NCBI GenBank assembly: GCA_905479415.1
Contig: CAJQMK010000053.1
Span: 1 to 54,545, forward strand
Reading direction: 5' to 3'
Length of the DNA stretch: 54,545 nt
Source: an uncultured Flavobacteriaceae bacterium
GTDB taxonomy: Bacteria > Bacteroidota > Bacteroidia > Flavobacteriales > Flavobacteriaceae
Shown here: piece by piece, positions 17,015-26,026 of the stretch
How positions within the stretch are numbered: the stretch's first letter is position 1
How the letters are laid out: every line of letters begins with the position of its first letter
The notes under the pieces: model-generated
Seen by the model: the letters and a program-made list of their open reading frames with translations, nothing else
What the model was told of the DNA's origin: nothing
Database searches by the model: none
Program-made: the position numbers and the translations under genes

Positions 17015-19228
17015 ATGAAAAATATGAAAATCAAAACTTATAATGAATCCATCGATTTAGGTGATGGAAGAACAATAACAATAGAAACTGGTAAACTTGC
17101 AAAGCAAGCACATGGTTCAGTAGTTGTTCAAATGGGTAAAGCAATGCTTTTATGTACTGTTGTATCCAACTATGAAGCAAGTAAAGTTGACTTCCTTCCT
17201 CTAACAGTTGACTATAGAGAAAAATTCGCAGCTGCTGGAAGATATCCTGGAGGTTTTTTCAAAAGAGAAGCTAGACCTAGTGACGGTGAAGTATTAACTA
17301 TGAGATTAGTAGACAGAGTTTTACGTCCACTATTTCCAAAAGATTATCATTCCGAAGTTCAGGTCATGATTCAATTAATGTCCCACGACGAAGATGTAAT
17401 GCCTGATGCTCTTGCAGGACTTGCAGCATCTGCTGCAATTCAGTTAAGTGACTTTCCATTTGAATGTGCAATTTCAGAAGCTCGTGTAGCTAGAATTGAT
17501 GGCAAATTTGTTATTAACCCGAGTAGAACTCAATTGGCTAATGCTGATATAGAAATGATGGTTGGAGCTTCTGCTGACTCAGTAATGATGGTTGAAGGTG
17601 AAATGGATGAATGTAGTGAAGAAGAAATGGCTGATGCAATAAAATTTGCTCACGAGTCTATAAAAATCCAAATCCAAGCTCAAGAAAGATTAGCTAAAGC
17701 AGTTGGAAAAAAAGAAGTTAGAGAATACGAAACTAGTGTTGAAAACGAAGAACTTGCTCAAAAAATACATGATGCTTCTTACGACAAATGTTACGAAATT
17801 GCGAAAAAAGGTACTTCTAAAGCTGAACGTAGTTTAGCTTTTTCTAATGTTAAAGAAGAGGTGAAAGGTTCATTTAGTGAAGAAGAAATCGAAGAACACG
17901 GAAAATTAATCAGCAAATATTTTAACAAATCACAAAAAGAAGCTATTAGAGAACTTACATTAAGTGAAGGAATAAGGTTAGACGGTAGAAAAACTGATGA
18001 AATTAGAGACATTTGGTGTGAAGTTGATTACCTGCCATCTACTCACGGATCTGCTATTTTCACAAGGGGAGAAACTCAAGCTTTAGCCACAGTTACTTTA
18101 GGAACTTCAAGAGAAGCTAACAAAATTGATATGCCATCTTATGAAGGTGAAGAAACTTTTTATCTTCATTATAATTTCCCACCATTTTGTACAGGAGAAG
18201 CTAGACCACTAAGAGGAACTTCAAGAAGAGAAGTAGGACATGGTAATCTTGCGCAAAGAGGTTTAAAAGGAATGATTCCTGATGATTGTCCTTATACTGT
18301 AAGAGTTGTTAGTGAAGTACTTGAGTCTAACGGCTCATCTTCAATGGCTACTGTATGTTCAGGAACTATGGCTCTTATGGATGCTGGAGTTCAGATAACT
18401 AGACCTGTTTCTGGAATAGCAATGGGGTTAATTTCTGATGGAGATAGATATGCAGTTTTAAGTGATATTTTAGGTGATGAAGATCATCTTGGAGATATGG
18501 ACTTTAAAGTTACTGGAACATCTGAAGGTATAACAGCTTGCCAAATGGATATAAAGATTAAAGGCCTTTCATATGAAATTTTAGTAAATGCATTAAAACA
18601 AGCTAGAGACGGAAGGCTCCATATTTTAAATAAAATAACTGAAACTATTGAAAGACCAAATGCAGATGTCAAGTCTCATTCGCCAAAAATGGTAACTAGT
18701 AGAATTCCTAATGAATTCATAGGACCATTTATTGGACCCGGTGGAAAAGTAATTCAAGAGTTACAAAAAACAACTGGTTGTACAATAGTTATAAATGAGG
18801 ATCCAGAAACTGAAGAAGGAATTGTAGAAATTCTTGGTACTGATCAAGAGGGAATTGACTCTGTTCTTGCTAAAATAGATTCACTTTTATTTAAACCAGA
18901 AAAAGGAAACACTTATAATGTTAAAGTAATAAAATTGTTAGACTTTGGAGCTGTAGTTGAATATCTAGATGCACCAGGAAACGAAGTTTTATTACACGTT
19001 AGTGAAATTGCATGGGAAAGAACAGAAAATGTTAGTGATGTGCTTAAACTTGGGGATGAATTAGAAGTTAAATATTTTGGTACAGATCCTAGAACTAGAA
19101 AAGAAAAAGTTTCTAGAAAAGCATTATTAGAAAAACCAGAAGGCTATGTAGAAAGACCACCTAGAGCTCCTAGATCTGATAATAGAGGAAGAGACAACAG
19201 AGGCAGAGACAATAGAGGGAAAAGATAA
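17015..19228 (+). CDS. pnp: polyribonucleotide nucleotidyltransferase (PNPase)
   Basis: Phosphorolytic 3'-5' exoribonuclease of mRNA decay. The 737 residues hold two RNase PH domains (about 5-230 and 315-545) with the linking helical domain. The KH domain carries the loop [13 protein letters not shown], and the S1 domain (about 625-695) includes [17 protein letters not shown] and [15 protein letters not shown]. Residues [17 protein letters not shown] belong to the second, active PH core. A short arginine-rich tail follows the S1 domain, with three DNRG units before the final KR. ATG at 17015 and at 17024 are both possible starts. It follows rpsO by 60 bases and precedes rpoD by 59. Confidence 0.96.
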   Translation: MKNMKIKTYNESIDLGDGRTITIETGKLAKQAHGSVVVQMGKAMLLCTVVSNYEASKVDFLPLTVDYREKFAAAGRYPGGFFKREARPSDGEVLTMRLVDRVLRPLFPKDYHSEVQVMIQLMSHDEDVMPDALAGLAASAAIQLSDFPFECAISEARVARIDGKFVINPSRTQLANADIEMMVGASADSVMMVEGEMDECSEEEMADAIKFAHESIKIQIQAQERLAKAVGKKEVREYETSVENEELAQKIHDASYDKCYEIAKKGTSKAERSLAFSNVKEEVKGSFSEEEIEEHGKLISKYFNKSQKEAIRELTLSEGIRLDGRKTDEIRDIWCEVDYLPSTHGSAIFTRGETQALATVTLGTSREANKIDMPSYEGEETFYLHYNFPPFCTGEARPLRGTSRREVGHGNLAQRGLKGMIPDDCPYTVRVVSEVLESNGSSSMATVCSGTMALMDAGVQITRPVSGIAMGLISDGDRYAVLSDILGDEDHLGDMDFKVTGTSEGITACQMDIKIKGLSYEILVNALKQARDGRLHILNKITETIERPNADVKSHSPKMVTSRIPNEFIGPFIGPGGKVIQELQKTTGCTIVINEDPETEEGIVEILGTDQEGIDSVLAKIDSLLFKPEKGNTYNVKVIKLLDFGAVVEYLDAPGNEVLLHVSEIAWERTENVSDVLKLGDELEVKYFGTDPRTRKEKVSRKALLEKPEGYVERPPRAPRSDNRGRDNRGRDNRGKR

Positions 19229-19287
19229 TAACTAGTTATTGTAACCTTTTTACAACTTTTAACGTATAATAATTCTAATACAGAATA

Positions 19288-20151
19288 ATGAGACAATTAA
19301 AAATCACCAAGCAGGTAACCAATAGAGAAACTGCGTCCTTAGATAAATATTTACAAGAAATAGGAAAAGTTGACTTAATTACTGCTGAAGAAGAGGTTGA
19401 ATTAGCACAAAAAATTAGAGCTGGGGATGAAAATGCTTTAGATAAACTTACAAAAGCAAACTTAAGGTTTGTTGTCTCTGTAGCAAAGCAGTATCAAAAT
19501 CAAGGTCTAACACTTCCTGATTTAATTAATGAAGGAAACCTAGGATTGATAAAAGCGGCAAGAAGATTTGATGAAACAAGAGGATTTAAATTTATTTCAT
19601 ATGCAGTATGGTGGATTCGTCAATCAATATTACAAGCACTTGCAGAACAATCAAGAATTGTTAGACTTCCATTAAATAAAATTGGATCTATAAATAAAAT
19701 TAATAAAATGTATGCTTTTTTGGAGCAGGCTAACGAACGTGTTCCGTCTGCAGAAGAAATTGCAAAAGAATTAGACATGACAGTTTCTGATGTCAAAGAA
19801 TCAATGAAAAATTCAGGAAGACATGTATCAATGGATGCTCCATTAGTTGAGGGAGAAGATTCTAACCTTTATGACGTCCTTCGTAGTGGAGAATCGCCAA
19901 ATCCTGATAGGAATTTACTTCACGAATCGTTAAGAACCGAAATTGAAAGAGCTCTTGAAACCCTAACACCAAGAGAAGCTGACGTTGTAAGACTATACTT
20001 TGGCTTAGGAGAGAAACATGCCATGACACTTGAAGAAATTGGAGAAACATTTGATCTAACAAGAGAAAGAGTTAGACAAATTAAAGAAAAAGCAATTAGA
20101 AGACTTAAACATACTTCTAGAAGTAGAATATTAAAAACTTATTTAGGTTAA
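19288..20151 (+). CDS. rpoD: primary RNA polymerase sigma factor RpoD
   Basis: A 287-residue housekeeping sigma factor of the short Bacteroidota type. It begins almost directly with region 1.2 ([20 protein letters not shown]) and lacks region 1.1 and the long non-conserved insert of proteobacterial RpoD. Region 2 shows [20 protein letters not shown] and [19 protein letters not shown] (2.3-2.4). Region 3 begins with [12 protein letters not shown]. Region 4 ends with [20 protein letters not shown], the helix-turn-helix contacting the -33 element. This sigma should recognise the TTG/TAnnTTTG promoters listed here. It is followed after two bases by rpe, presumably in the same transcript. Confidence 0.96.
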   Translation: MRQLKITKQVTNRETASLDKYLQEIGKVDLITAEEEVELAQKIRAGDENALDKLTKANLRFVVSVAKQYQNQGLTLPDLINEGNLGLIKAARRFDETRGFKFISYAVWWIRQSILQALAEQSRIVRLPLNKIGSINKINKMYAFLEQANERVPSAEEIAKELDMTVSDVKESMKNSGRHVSMDAPLVEGEDSNLYDVLRSGESPNPDRNLLHESLRTEIERALETLTPREADVVRLYFGLGEKHAMTLEEIGETFDLTRERVRQIKEKAIRRLKHTSRSRILKTYLG

Positions 20152-20153
20152 TA

Positions 20154-20807
20154 ATGAATATTATTGCACCATCAATGCTTGCTTGCGATTTTGGAAATCT
20201 TCTTAGTGAGATTGAAATGGTTAACAATAGTGAAGCTAATTGGTTTCATATTGATGTAATGGACGGAGTTTTTGTTCCTAATATTTCATTTGGAACACCT
20301 ATAATGAAGGTTTTAAAAGAAAATGCAAAAAAAACTTTAGATGTACATTTAATGATTGTCAATCCAGATAATTATTTAGAAAACTTTGCTGAACTTGGTG
20401 CTGATATACTTACTGTTCATTACGAAGCATGTACACATTTACACAGAACTATACAAAGAATTAAAGATTTAAAAATGAAAGCTGGTGTGGCAATAAACCC
20501 TCATACACCGATTGCATCATTAAAATCTATTATTAAGGATCTTGATTTAGTTTGTGTCATGAGTGTAAATCCTGGTTTTGGTGGTCAATCATTTATTGAA
20601 GAAACATATGAAAAGGTTTTAGAACTTAATTCATTGATCAAAAAACATAACTCAAAAGCCATTATTGAAATTGATGGTGGCGTTAACTCGCTAAATGCAA
20701 AAAAATTAATTGATTGTGGTGCAAATGCTCTGGTAGCTGGAAGTTTTGTGTTTAAATCAGAAAATCCAACTCAGACAATTTCTGAGTTATCATCAATTAT
20801 TAATTAA
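20154..20807 (+). CDS. rpe: ribulose-phosphate 3-epimerase
   Basis: Interconverts ribulose 5-phosphate and xylulose 5-phosphate in the pentose phosphate pathway. The 217-residue TIM barrel carries IAPSMLACDFGNL (4-16), the metal and catalytic site HIDVMDGVFVPNISFG with H32, D34 and D37, DVHLMIVNPDNY with a further histidine, SVNPGFGGQSFI and IEIDGGVN with the second catalytic aspartate. The start is two bases after the rpoD stop (TAATAATG), so the two genes are translationally close. Confidence 0.96.
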   Translation: MNIIAPSMLACDFGNLLSEIEMVNNSEANWFHIDVMDGVFVPNISFGTPIMKVLKENAKKTLDVHLMIVNPDNYLENFAELGADILTVHYEACTHLHRTIQRIKDLKMKAGVAINPHTPIASLKSIIKDLDLVCVMSVNPGFGGQSFIEETYEKVLELNSLIKKHNSKAIIEIDGGVNSLNAKKLIDCGANALVAGSFVFKSENPTQTISELSSIIN

Positions 20808-20829
20808 ATACAAAGATTTTAATTAATTT

Positions 20830-20853
20830 AATACATATTTATAAATATGTATT
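20830..20853. repeat. perfect 24-bp palindrome over the anmK start codon
   Basis: The 24 bases are identical to their reverse complement: half site AATACATATTTA, centre between 20841 and 20842. The anmK ATG (20847-20849) lies in the right arm. It could be an operator for a dimeric repressor or an RNA hairpin masking the start; being AT-only apart from one C/G pair, its RNA form would be only moderately stable. Confidence 0.7.
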
Positions 20854-21914
20854 CAAAATCCATTAACGTTATTGGTATAATGAGTGGAACATCACTAGAT
20901 GGCCTTGACTTATGTTTAGTTTCATTTGACAGTAATAATTATTCAAATTTTAAAATCTTAAATAGTCAAACTTATAATTATTCATCTGATTGGGTCAATA
21001 AACTTTCTAATGCCATAAATTTAAGGGAAAAAGATCTTAATATTTTAGATGATGAAGTTGGGAAACTGATTAGTACTTACATTAACAAATTTCTTATAAA
21101 AATTGGAAGTCCAAAAGTAGATTTAGTTTCGTCCCATGGTCATACAGTTTTTCATGATCCAGAAAAAGGAATAACCAAACAAATTGGCAATGGTGAAATA
21201 ATATTTAATAAAACAAACATTAATTTAATTTGCGACTTTAGAACTCAAGATGTTGAACTTGGTGGACAAGGTGCTCCGTTAGTACCTATTGGAGACTTAA
21301 ATCTATTTGAAAACTATAAATATTGTTTAAACCTTGGGGGTTTTGGAAATATTTCAATAAAAAAAAACAAAACAATAAAGGCTTTCGATATTTGTCCTGT
21401 TAACACAGTTCTAAATTATTATTCTAAAAAATTGGGGCACCCGTATGATAAAAATGGGAAAATATCTGAAAAAGGAAATATAAATTATAAATTATTAAAC
21501 AAACTAAATTCGTTAGAGTATTATAAAAATGAAGGTCCAAAATCATTAGGAATTGAATATGTAAATGAAAAGGTAATACCATTAATAGATTCCCTTTCGA
21601 TAAATAATAATGATGTTTTAAATACATATATTGAGCATATAACACAACAAATAAAGATTTCGATAAAGAATAATAAAGAAAATGAAAGCATACTAGTTAC
21701 TGGGGGAGGAGCGTACAATCAAACTATTATTAAAAAATTAAAAAACAAGTTAAATTGTAAAGTTATAATTCCTAAAAAAGAAATTGTTGATAATAAGGAA
21801 GCTTTAATATTTGCTTATTTGGGGCTACTACGTTATAACAATAAAGTAAACTGTTTAAAAACAGTTACAGGTGCTAAAAAAAATCATTCTTCTGGACTAG
21901 TTTTTAAAAATTAA
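20847..21914 (+). CDS. anmK: anhydro-N-acetylmuramic acid kinase
   Basis: Hydrolyses and phosphorylates 1,6-anhydro-MurNAc from cell-wall turnover to MurNAc-6-phosphate, allowing peptidoglycan recycling. The 355-residue ASKHA-fold kinase shows IGIMSGTSLDGLDLCLVSF (residues 9-27, phosphate 1 loop), SSHGHTVFHDPEKG (substrate-binding), DFRTQDVELGGQGAPLVPIGD with the catalytic aspartate, NLGGFGNIS, AFDICPVNTVLNYY and VTGGGAYNQ. The start codon lies within the 24-bp palindrome. The last 11 bases overlap the convergent DUF1080 gene. MurQ and AmpG, its usual partners, are not in the window. Confidence 0.94.
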   Translation: MYSKSINVIGIMSGTSLDGLDLCLVSFDSNNYSNFKILNSQTYNYSSDWVNKLSNAINLREKDLNILDDEVGKLISTYINKFLIKIGSPKVDLVSSHGHTVFHDPEKGITKQIGNGEIIFNKTNINLICDFRTQDVELGGQGAPLVPIGDLNLFENYKYCLNLGGFGNISIKKNKTIKAFDICPVNTVLNYYSKKLGHPYDKNGKISEKGNINYKLLNKLNSLEYYKNEGPKSLGIEYVNEKVIPLIDSLSINNNDVLNTYIEHITQQIKISIKNNKENESILVTGGGAYNQTIIKKLKNKLNCKVIIPKKEIVDNKEALIFAYLGLLRYNNKVNCLKTVTGAKKNHSSGLVFKN

Positions 21915-22617
21915 TATCTAAATCTGAACTATCTAATTTTTGAAGTTTAATATTTCTCCATTTAACCTTAATACCACCACCATCATGAATTTGTAAAGCA
22001 ATTCTACCATTTGCTTCTCCAATTTTTTTGTCAGTATAAGAAATCATTTTGTTACCATTTAGCCAAGTAGTAACTGTTTCATCTTGAACTTTCACAGTAA
22101 GTTTGTTCCAATCGCCCATAATTAAAGATGAATCTTTACCCATACTAGGCTTTACAAGCCAACCTCTTCCATATGATTCGTAAATTCCCCCAGTATATGA
22201 ACCAGGTGGAGCTACTTCAACCTGCCAACCGCTTACAGCAGTACCATCAACAGTTGATCTAAAAAAAACACCACTATTTCCATTTGCCTCTTGCATAAAC
22301 TCAAGATTCAAAACAAAATTTTTATAATAATCATCTGTGCCTAAATATCCGTATTCAGCGTTTGGTCCACTTTCACAAATCAATAATCCGTCCTCAACAT
22401 ACCATTTTTCAGTTCCATATGTAATCCAACCACTTAAATCAGTACCGTTAAATAAATTTATGGTATTTGCTTTGTTTACAACTGGTTCACTGTTACTAGA
22501 ACTATCATTACTGTTAGTATAATGATTATGTGTTTCAGGTGAAAATAAAGAGAGAGAGGCACAAGAATAAGAAAAAATAGCTATTAGAAATAACAAAAGG
22601 TAAGTTGTGTGTTTCAT
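21904..22617 (-). CDS. DUF1080 (3-keto-disaccharide hydrolase-like) lipoprotein
   Basis: A 237-residue predicted lipoprotein: hydrophobic leader with lipobox SYSCAS (lipidated C19), a Ser/Asn-rich linker to about residue 50, then one DUF1080 domain with the concanavalin/LamG-like jelly-roll pattern. Typical family segments are INLFNGTDLSGWITYGTEKW (53-72), FVLNLEFMQEANGNSGVFFR, SGWQVEVAPPGSYTGGIYES and GRIALQIHDGGGIKVKWRNI. Some members act on 3-keto-glycosides; many are uncharacterised binding or hydrolytic proteins of marine Bacteroidota. It is divergent from the GH123-like gene with a 51-base gap, suggesting related regulation and substrate. The activity is not proven. Confidence 0.86.
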   Translation of the reverse strand: MKHTTYLLLFLIAIFSYSCASLSLFSPETHNHYTNSNDSSSNSEPVVNKANTINLFNGTDLSGWITYGTEKWYVEDGLLICESGPNAEYGYLGTDDYYKNFVLNLEFMQEANGNSGVFFRSTVDGTAVSGWQVEVAPPGSYTGGIYESYGRGWLVKPSMGKDSSLIMGDWNKLTVKVQDETVTTWLNGNKMISYTDKKIGEANGRIALQIHDGGGIKVKWRNIKLQKLDSSDLDINF

Positions 22618-22668
22618 TTGATATTGATTTATATTGTAATTTTAATGTAATACGTAAATATAATTTAA

Positions 22669-24327
22669 ATGAAAAGAAATAACTTAAGATCACTAATTAT
22701 TTTATTTGTACTTATTTTTTTCAATTCTAAAAATTTATTTTGTCAATTCGAAGCCGGTATAATCTCTACACTTGAAGCTGCTTACCCAGATAATAATAAT
22801 ATAAAATTTAAACAAAATTTTTCTTATAATATTCCACAAAACTCTGATTTTGAAGCATTGATATTAATAAAATCCAAATCTAACAAAACATTTACTTTTA
22901 AATCAATATCAAAAAACTTAAATAACATTAACTATTCAATAATAAAACCTGTTCCAGTTGAGGAAAATACCGGAGTCGACAGTAGAACTGAACAGTTTTT
23001 AGGGCAAATTAATCCTGATGTAATTAGAAGAGCTCCTTTTGAAGTTTTTGAAGTTATTGAACCTTTAACTATTAATGAAATTAAAACCGTTAGTAATTTT
23101 TCTTTATTAAGAATTTCTGTAAAATCTATTGAGTTTAAAAGGACTGGCAATTTTAAATTGAATATAGTTTTAAATGATGGTTTTAAAAATGAAGAATTGA
23201 AATTTAAAATTAAAATTCATGATGCTTCCATTCCAAAACTTCAAGAAAGTAAATTCTTTTATACAAATTGGTTCAATTTAAGTAAAATGGAAGAAATGCA
23301 TGATTTAAAGAGATGGAACAAAGAATGGTTTGTTATGCTTGATAAATATGCTAAGCTGATGGCAGAGGGGCGTCAAAATTGTATAAGAATTCCACATGAA
23401 CTTATTAATTTAAAAAGCAATAAAATTTCTTTAGATGAAAAAAAAATGATTTCATTTATAAATATTTTTAAAAAATATGGATTTAAATATTTTGAATCTC
23501 CACACTTGCTCAACAGAGGATCTAATGACGATTGGGGGAATCCAGAACTAAAAACAAAACTACGTAAAAGAGGTTATTATTCCGAGGATGGAAAAAAGGA
23601 AATAGATACTATAATTAGAAAAATAAAATCATTTACAAAAAAATATAAATTAGAAAACCAGTGGCTTCAACATATTGCAGATGAACCTACAGATGTTAAT
23701 GCTCAATGTTACAAAGATGTTTCAAAACAAATAAAATCGATATATCCAAAAATTACGATAATGGAAGCAACTAATGCAAAAGAATCATTGACTGGTTCGA
23801 TTGATTTATGGTGTCCACTTATAAATGATTTTCAAGAAAATCAAGATTTTTTCAAAAAAAGAGTGAAAGAAGGAGAGAAAATTTTAGTATATACCTGCTT
23901 AGTTCCTGGTGGAAAATGGTTAAACAGGACATTAGATATGGAAAGAATTAGACAAGTTTATTTTGGATGGGCAGGCTCAAAATATAATACCTTTGGATAC
24001 TTACATTGGGGATTAAATCAATATAAGGCTAACCCTTTTAAACAAAGTGTAGTAAAACATCCATCTCCTCAAGCATCAAGCAATAATTATCTTCCAGCTG
24101 GAGATACACATGTAATTTATCCTGGAAAAGATGGACCACTTTCTTCACTGCGCTTTGAAGCACACAGGAAAGGAATTGAAGACTATGAATTGCTTGAAAA
24201 ATTAAAATTAAAAAACTCTAATAAACACAAAAGATTAATCAAAAAATTATTCTTAAATTATACTAATTACTCATTATCAATTAATAAATACCAGAGAATA
24301 AGAAAAAAACTACTTAAATCAATATAG
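22669..24327 (+). CDS. exported glycoside hydrolase-like protein (DUF4091, GH123-related)
   Basis: A 552-residue exported protein. Residues 1-26 form a signal peptide ending near LFCQ. A beta-rich N-terminal domain (about 30-185) precedes a TIM-barrel-like region (about 190-480). The acidic pair D338-E339 in QHIADEPTD is placed like the Asp-Glu catalytic pair of GH123 enzymes (beta-N-acetylgalactosaminidases using substrate-assisted catalysis). The C-terminal block GPLSSLRFEAHRKGIEDYEL is the DUF4091 signature. It is followed after 4 bases by the PHP phosphoesterase and faces the DUF1080 lipoprotein gene. The substrate cannot be read; an amino-sugar-containing glycan is a guess from the fold. 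Confidence 0.82.
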   Translation: MKRNNLRSLIILFVLIFFNSKNLFCQFEAGIISTLEAAYPDNNNIKFKQNFSYNIPQNSDFEALILIKSKSNKTFTFKSISKNLNNINYSIIKPVPVEENTGVDSRTEQFLGQINPDVIRRAPFEVFEVIEPLTINEIKTVSNFSLLRISVKSIEFKRTGNFKLNIVLNDGFKNEELKFKIKIHDASIPKLQESKFFYTNWFNLSKMEEMHDLKRWNKEWFVMLDKYAKLMAEGRQNCIRIPHELINLKSNKISLDEKKMISFINIFKKYGFKYFESPHLLNRGSNDDWGNPELKTKLRKRGYYSEDGKKEIDTIIRKIKSFTKKYKLENQWLQHIADEPTDVNAQCYKDVSKQIKSIYPKITIMEATNAKESLTGSIDLWCPLINDFQENQDFFKKRVKEGEKILVYTCLVPGGKWLNRTLDMERIRQVYFGWAGSKYNTFGYLHWGLNQYKANPFKQSVVKHPSPQASSNNYLPAGDTHVIYPGKDGPLSSLRFEAHRKGIEDYELLEKLKLKNSNKHKRLIKKLFLNYTNYSLSINKYQRIRKKLLKSI

Positions 24328-24331
24328 TATT

Positions 24332-25459
24332 ATGAAAAAAACTTTAACCACTTTTATACTAATATTAATTGTATTTAGTATTAACGCACAAAAAAGAAAA
24401 GAATTTTTTAAAAGTCCTAAAGGAGTTTTTTACATTTCTTCGGATTTACATATACATAGTGTTTTTTCTGATGGTTCAGTTTGGCCTACTATTAGAGTAG
24501 ATGAGGCTGTAAGAGATAGTATAGATTTAATATCTCTTACTGAACATTTAGAATATCAATCGCATATTTCTGACATTCCTCATACAAATAGAAATAGATC
24601 ATTTCAAATTGCAGGTGGTTATGTACAGAAAAAACCTCTGGCAGTTGTACACGGAACTGAAATAACAAAACCAATGCCACCAGGTCACTTTAATGCTATT
24701 TTTATTAAGGATGCCAATAAGTTTTTTGATAAGAATAAAGAACCTTTAATTTTTATAAAAGGGATTAAGGAAGCTAATAAACAAGGAGCATTTGTTTTTT
24801 GGAATCATCCAATGTGGGAAGCAAACAGAAGTGATGGAATAGCAAAGCTTGACCCAATTCACAAAGAAGTAATTGATAAAAAATTATTACATGGAATTGA
24901 GGTTGTAAATTTTGACACATTCTCTGAAGAGGCAATGCAAATTGCACTTGACAACGAATTAACTATGATGGGCACGAGTGATGTTCATGTATTAATTGAT
25001 TGGGATTTTAATAAAGAAGAAGAAAGTTTTCACAGACCGATAACATTTATTATGTCAAAAAATAGAACAATAAAATCTATTAGAGATGCATTATTTAATG
25101 GCAATACGTTTATTTGGTACAGAGATTTAATTATTGGTAAGTCAAACAATTTAAAACAAGTTATCGAAAATAATTTAAAAGTTGTTTCCAAAGGATATGG
25201 ATTTAAAGGAAGGAAAGTAGAGATTTTACAAGTGGAACTAATAAATAAATCTGTGGCTCCAATTAGTCTGAACTATATTGGAGAATATACATTTCATAAT
25301 GACTATAAATTTATTGAACTTGCACCAAAATCAAGTAAAACAATATATGTCAAAACTAAAAAAGTTAAAAAAACAGTTTCCTTAGAGTTCGAAATTTTAA
25401 ATTATGTAATTGCACCAAAGACAAACCTTAAAACAATAAAAACCATAACTGTAGATTAA
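24332..25459 (+). CDS. exported PHP-domain phosphoesterase (Sb-PDE family-like)
   Basis: A 375-residue metal-dependent phosphoesterase with a signal peptide (residues 1-19, cleavage near NAQ). The PHP metal site is nearly complete: H40 and H42 with D47 in DLHIHSVFSDG, E71-H72 in LTEHLEY, E110 in VHGTEIT, H119, H159 in FWNHPMW, and D217 and H219 in GTSDVHV. The order and spacing match the Sb-PDE group, named after a Sphingobium phosphodiesterase acting on organophosphate esters. The C-terminal 90 residues form a beta domain without clear motifs. It lies 4 bases after the DUF4091 gene and is probably co-transcribed, suggesting removal of phosphoester groups from an extracellular substrate, which is inference. 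Confidence 0.84.
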   Translation: MKKTLTTFILILIVFSINAQKRKEFFKSPKGVFYISSDLHIHSVFSDGSVWPTIRVDEAVRDSIDLISLTEHLEYQSHISDIPHTNRNRSFQIAGGYVQKKPLAVVHGTEITKPMPPGHFNAIFIKDANKFFDKNKEPLIFIKGIKEANKQGAFVFWNHPMWEANRSDGIAKLDPIHKEVIDKKLLHGIEVVNFDTFSEEAMQIALDNELTMMGTSDVHVLIDWDFNKEEESFHRPITFIMSKNRTIKSIRDALFNGNTFIWYRDLIIGKSNNLKQVIENNLKVVSKGYGFKGRKVEILQVELINKSVAPISLNYIGEYTFHNDYKFIELAPKSSKTIYVKTKKVKKTVSLEFEILNYVIAPKTNLKTIKTITVD

Positions 25460-25484
25460 ACTGGCGTGGTTATATAATCTTTAG

Positions 25485-25931
25485 TTACTGTAACTCAATA
25501 TTCAAAATAGTATTTTTAAAAAATTCTATTGAACTTTCATTAAATTTTGGTTTTCTAAATCTGATTTTTTCTTTTGAAGAAAAACCATATTGTTCAATAG
25601 GCATGCCAATAAAGTTTTTATCTAGAATACTATTTAAGTTTTTGTCCAATAAAATTGAAATAAGGTAAACTCCTCTAGGAAGATTAATTGTTGTCGAAAA
25701 TTTATCTTTTTCCACCCATTCTTTAAAGCCATAATCAAAACCCTCTTTTTGACCTGAGCTATTAGTAGCGTTGCTATTCCATGAATCTGGATTTGACCAA
25801 ACCGCAATGACTAAATTTCCATTTGATTCTATATTAGATACGTTTAATTTCAACTCAAATAATTCTGGATTATTTTGAGAAATTAATTCCATATTTAAAC
25901 ATAAAATAAGTATCAATAAAAATTTATTCAT
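25485..25931 (-). CDS. DUF2141 domain exported protein
   Basis: A 148-residue protein with an N-terminal signal peptide (about residues 1-18, ending near LIS) and one DUF2141 domain. Matching parts are LKLNVSNIESNGNLVIAVWS (28-47), NLPRGVYLISILLDKNLNSI (83-102), NFIGMPIEQYGFS (106-118) and a closing IEFFKNTILNIEL. The domain is a small beta-sandwich common in Bacteroidota with no assigned function. Its ATG is 14 bases after the 3' end of tRNA-Arg on the same strand, so its message may be released by tRNA processing. The family call is good; function unknown. Confidence 0.85.
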   Translation of the reverse strand: MNKFLLILILCLNMELISQNNPELFELKLNVSNIESNGNLVIAVWSNPDSWNSNATNSSGQKEGFDYGFKEWVEKDKFSTTINLPRGVYLISILLDKNLNSILDKNFIGMPIEQYGFSSKEKIRFRKPKFNESSIEFFKNTILNIELQ

Positions 25932-25945
25932 AACATATTTTTAAG

Positions 25946-26019
25946 TGACCCAGGGAGGATTCGAACCCCCAACCGTCAGAGCCGAAATCTGATATTCTAT
26001 CCAGTTGAACTACTGGGCC
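25946..26019 (-). tRNA. tRNA-Arg (anticodon TCG)
   Basis: The minus strand folds into a complete 74-nt cloverleaf. The acceptor stem pairs GGCCCAG with CTGGGTC (one G-U) and the discriminator is A. The D stem is GTTC/GAAT. The anticodon stem TCAGA/TCTGA encloses the loop TTTCGGC with anticodon TCG (reads CGA, and by wobble CGN). The T arm is GGGGG-TTCGAAT-CCTCC. CCA is not encoded. It lies 7 bases after the yqeY stop and 14 bases before the DUF2141 start. A one-mismatch promoter box (TAATATTG, 26047-26054) is present inside the end of yqeY. Confidence 0.95.
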
Positions 26020-26026
26020 CTATTTA

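Noticed and set aside
19227-19240. 14-bp palindrome at the pnp stop codon as a terminator
   Set aside because: The arms are AT-rich with no loop, and no T-run follows directly; too weak to call an intrinsic terminator.
21904-25459. DUF1080/DUF4091/PHP section as a polysaccharide utilisation locus or genomic island
   Set aside because: No SusC/SusD, no sulfatases, no integrase or repeats at its edges and no obvious change in base use; only a small gene group can be claimed.
25486-25498. Short inverted repeat AGTTAC-T-GTAACT after the PHP gene as a terminator
   Set aside because: A one-base loop cannot form a normal hairpin and no T-run follows; it also lies within the DUF2141 coding end.
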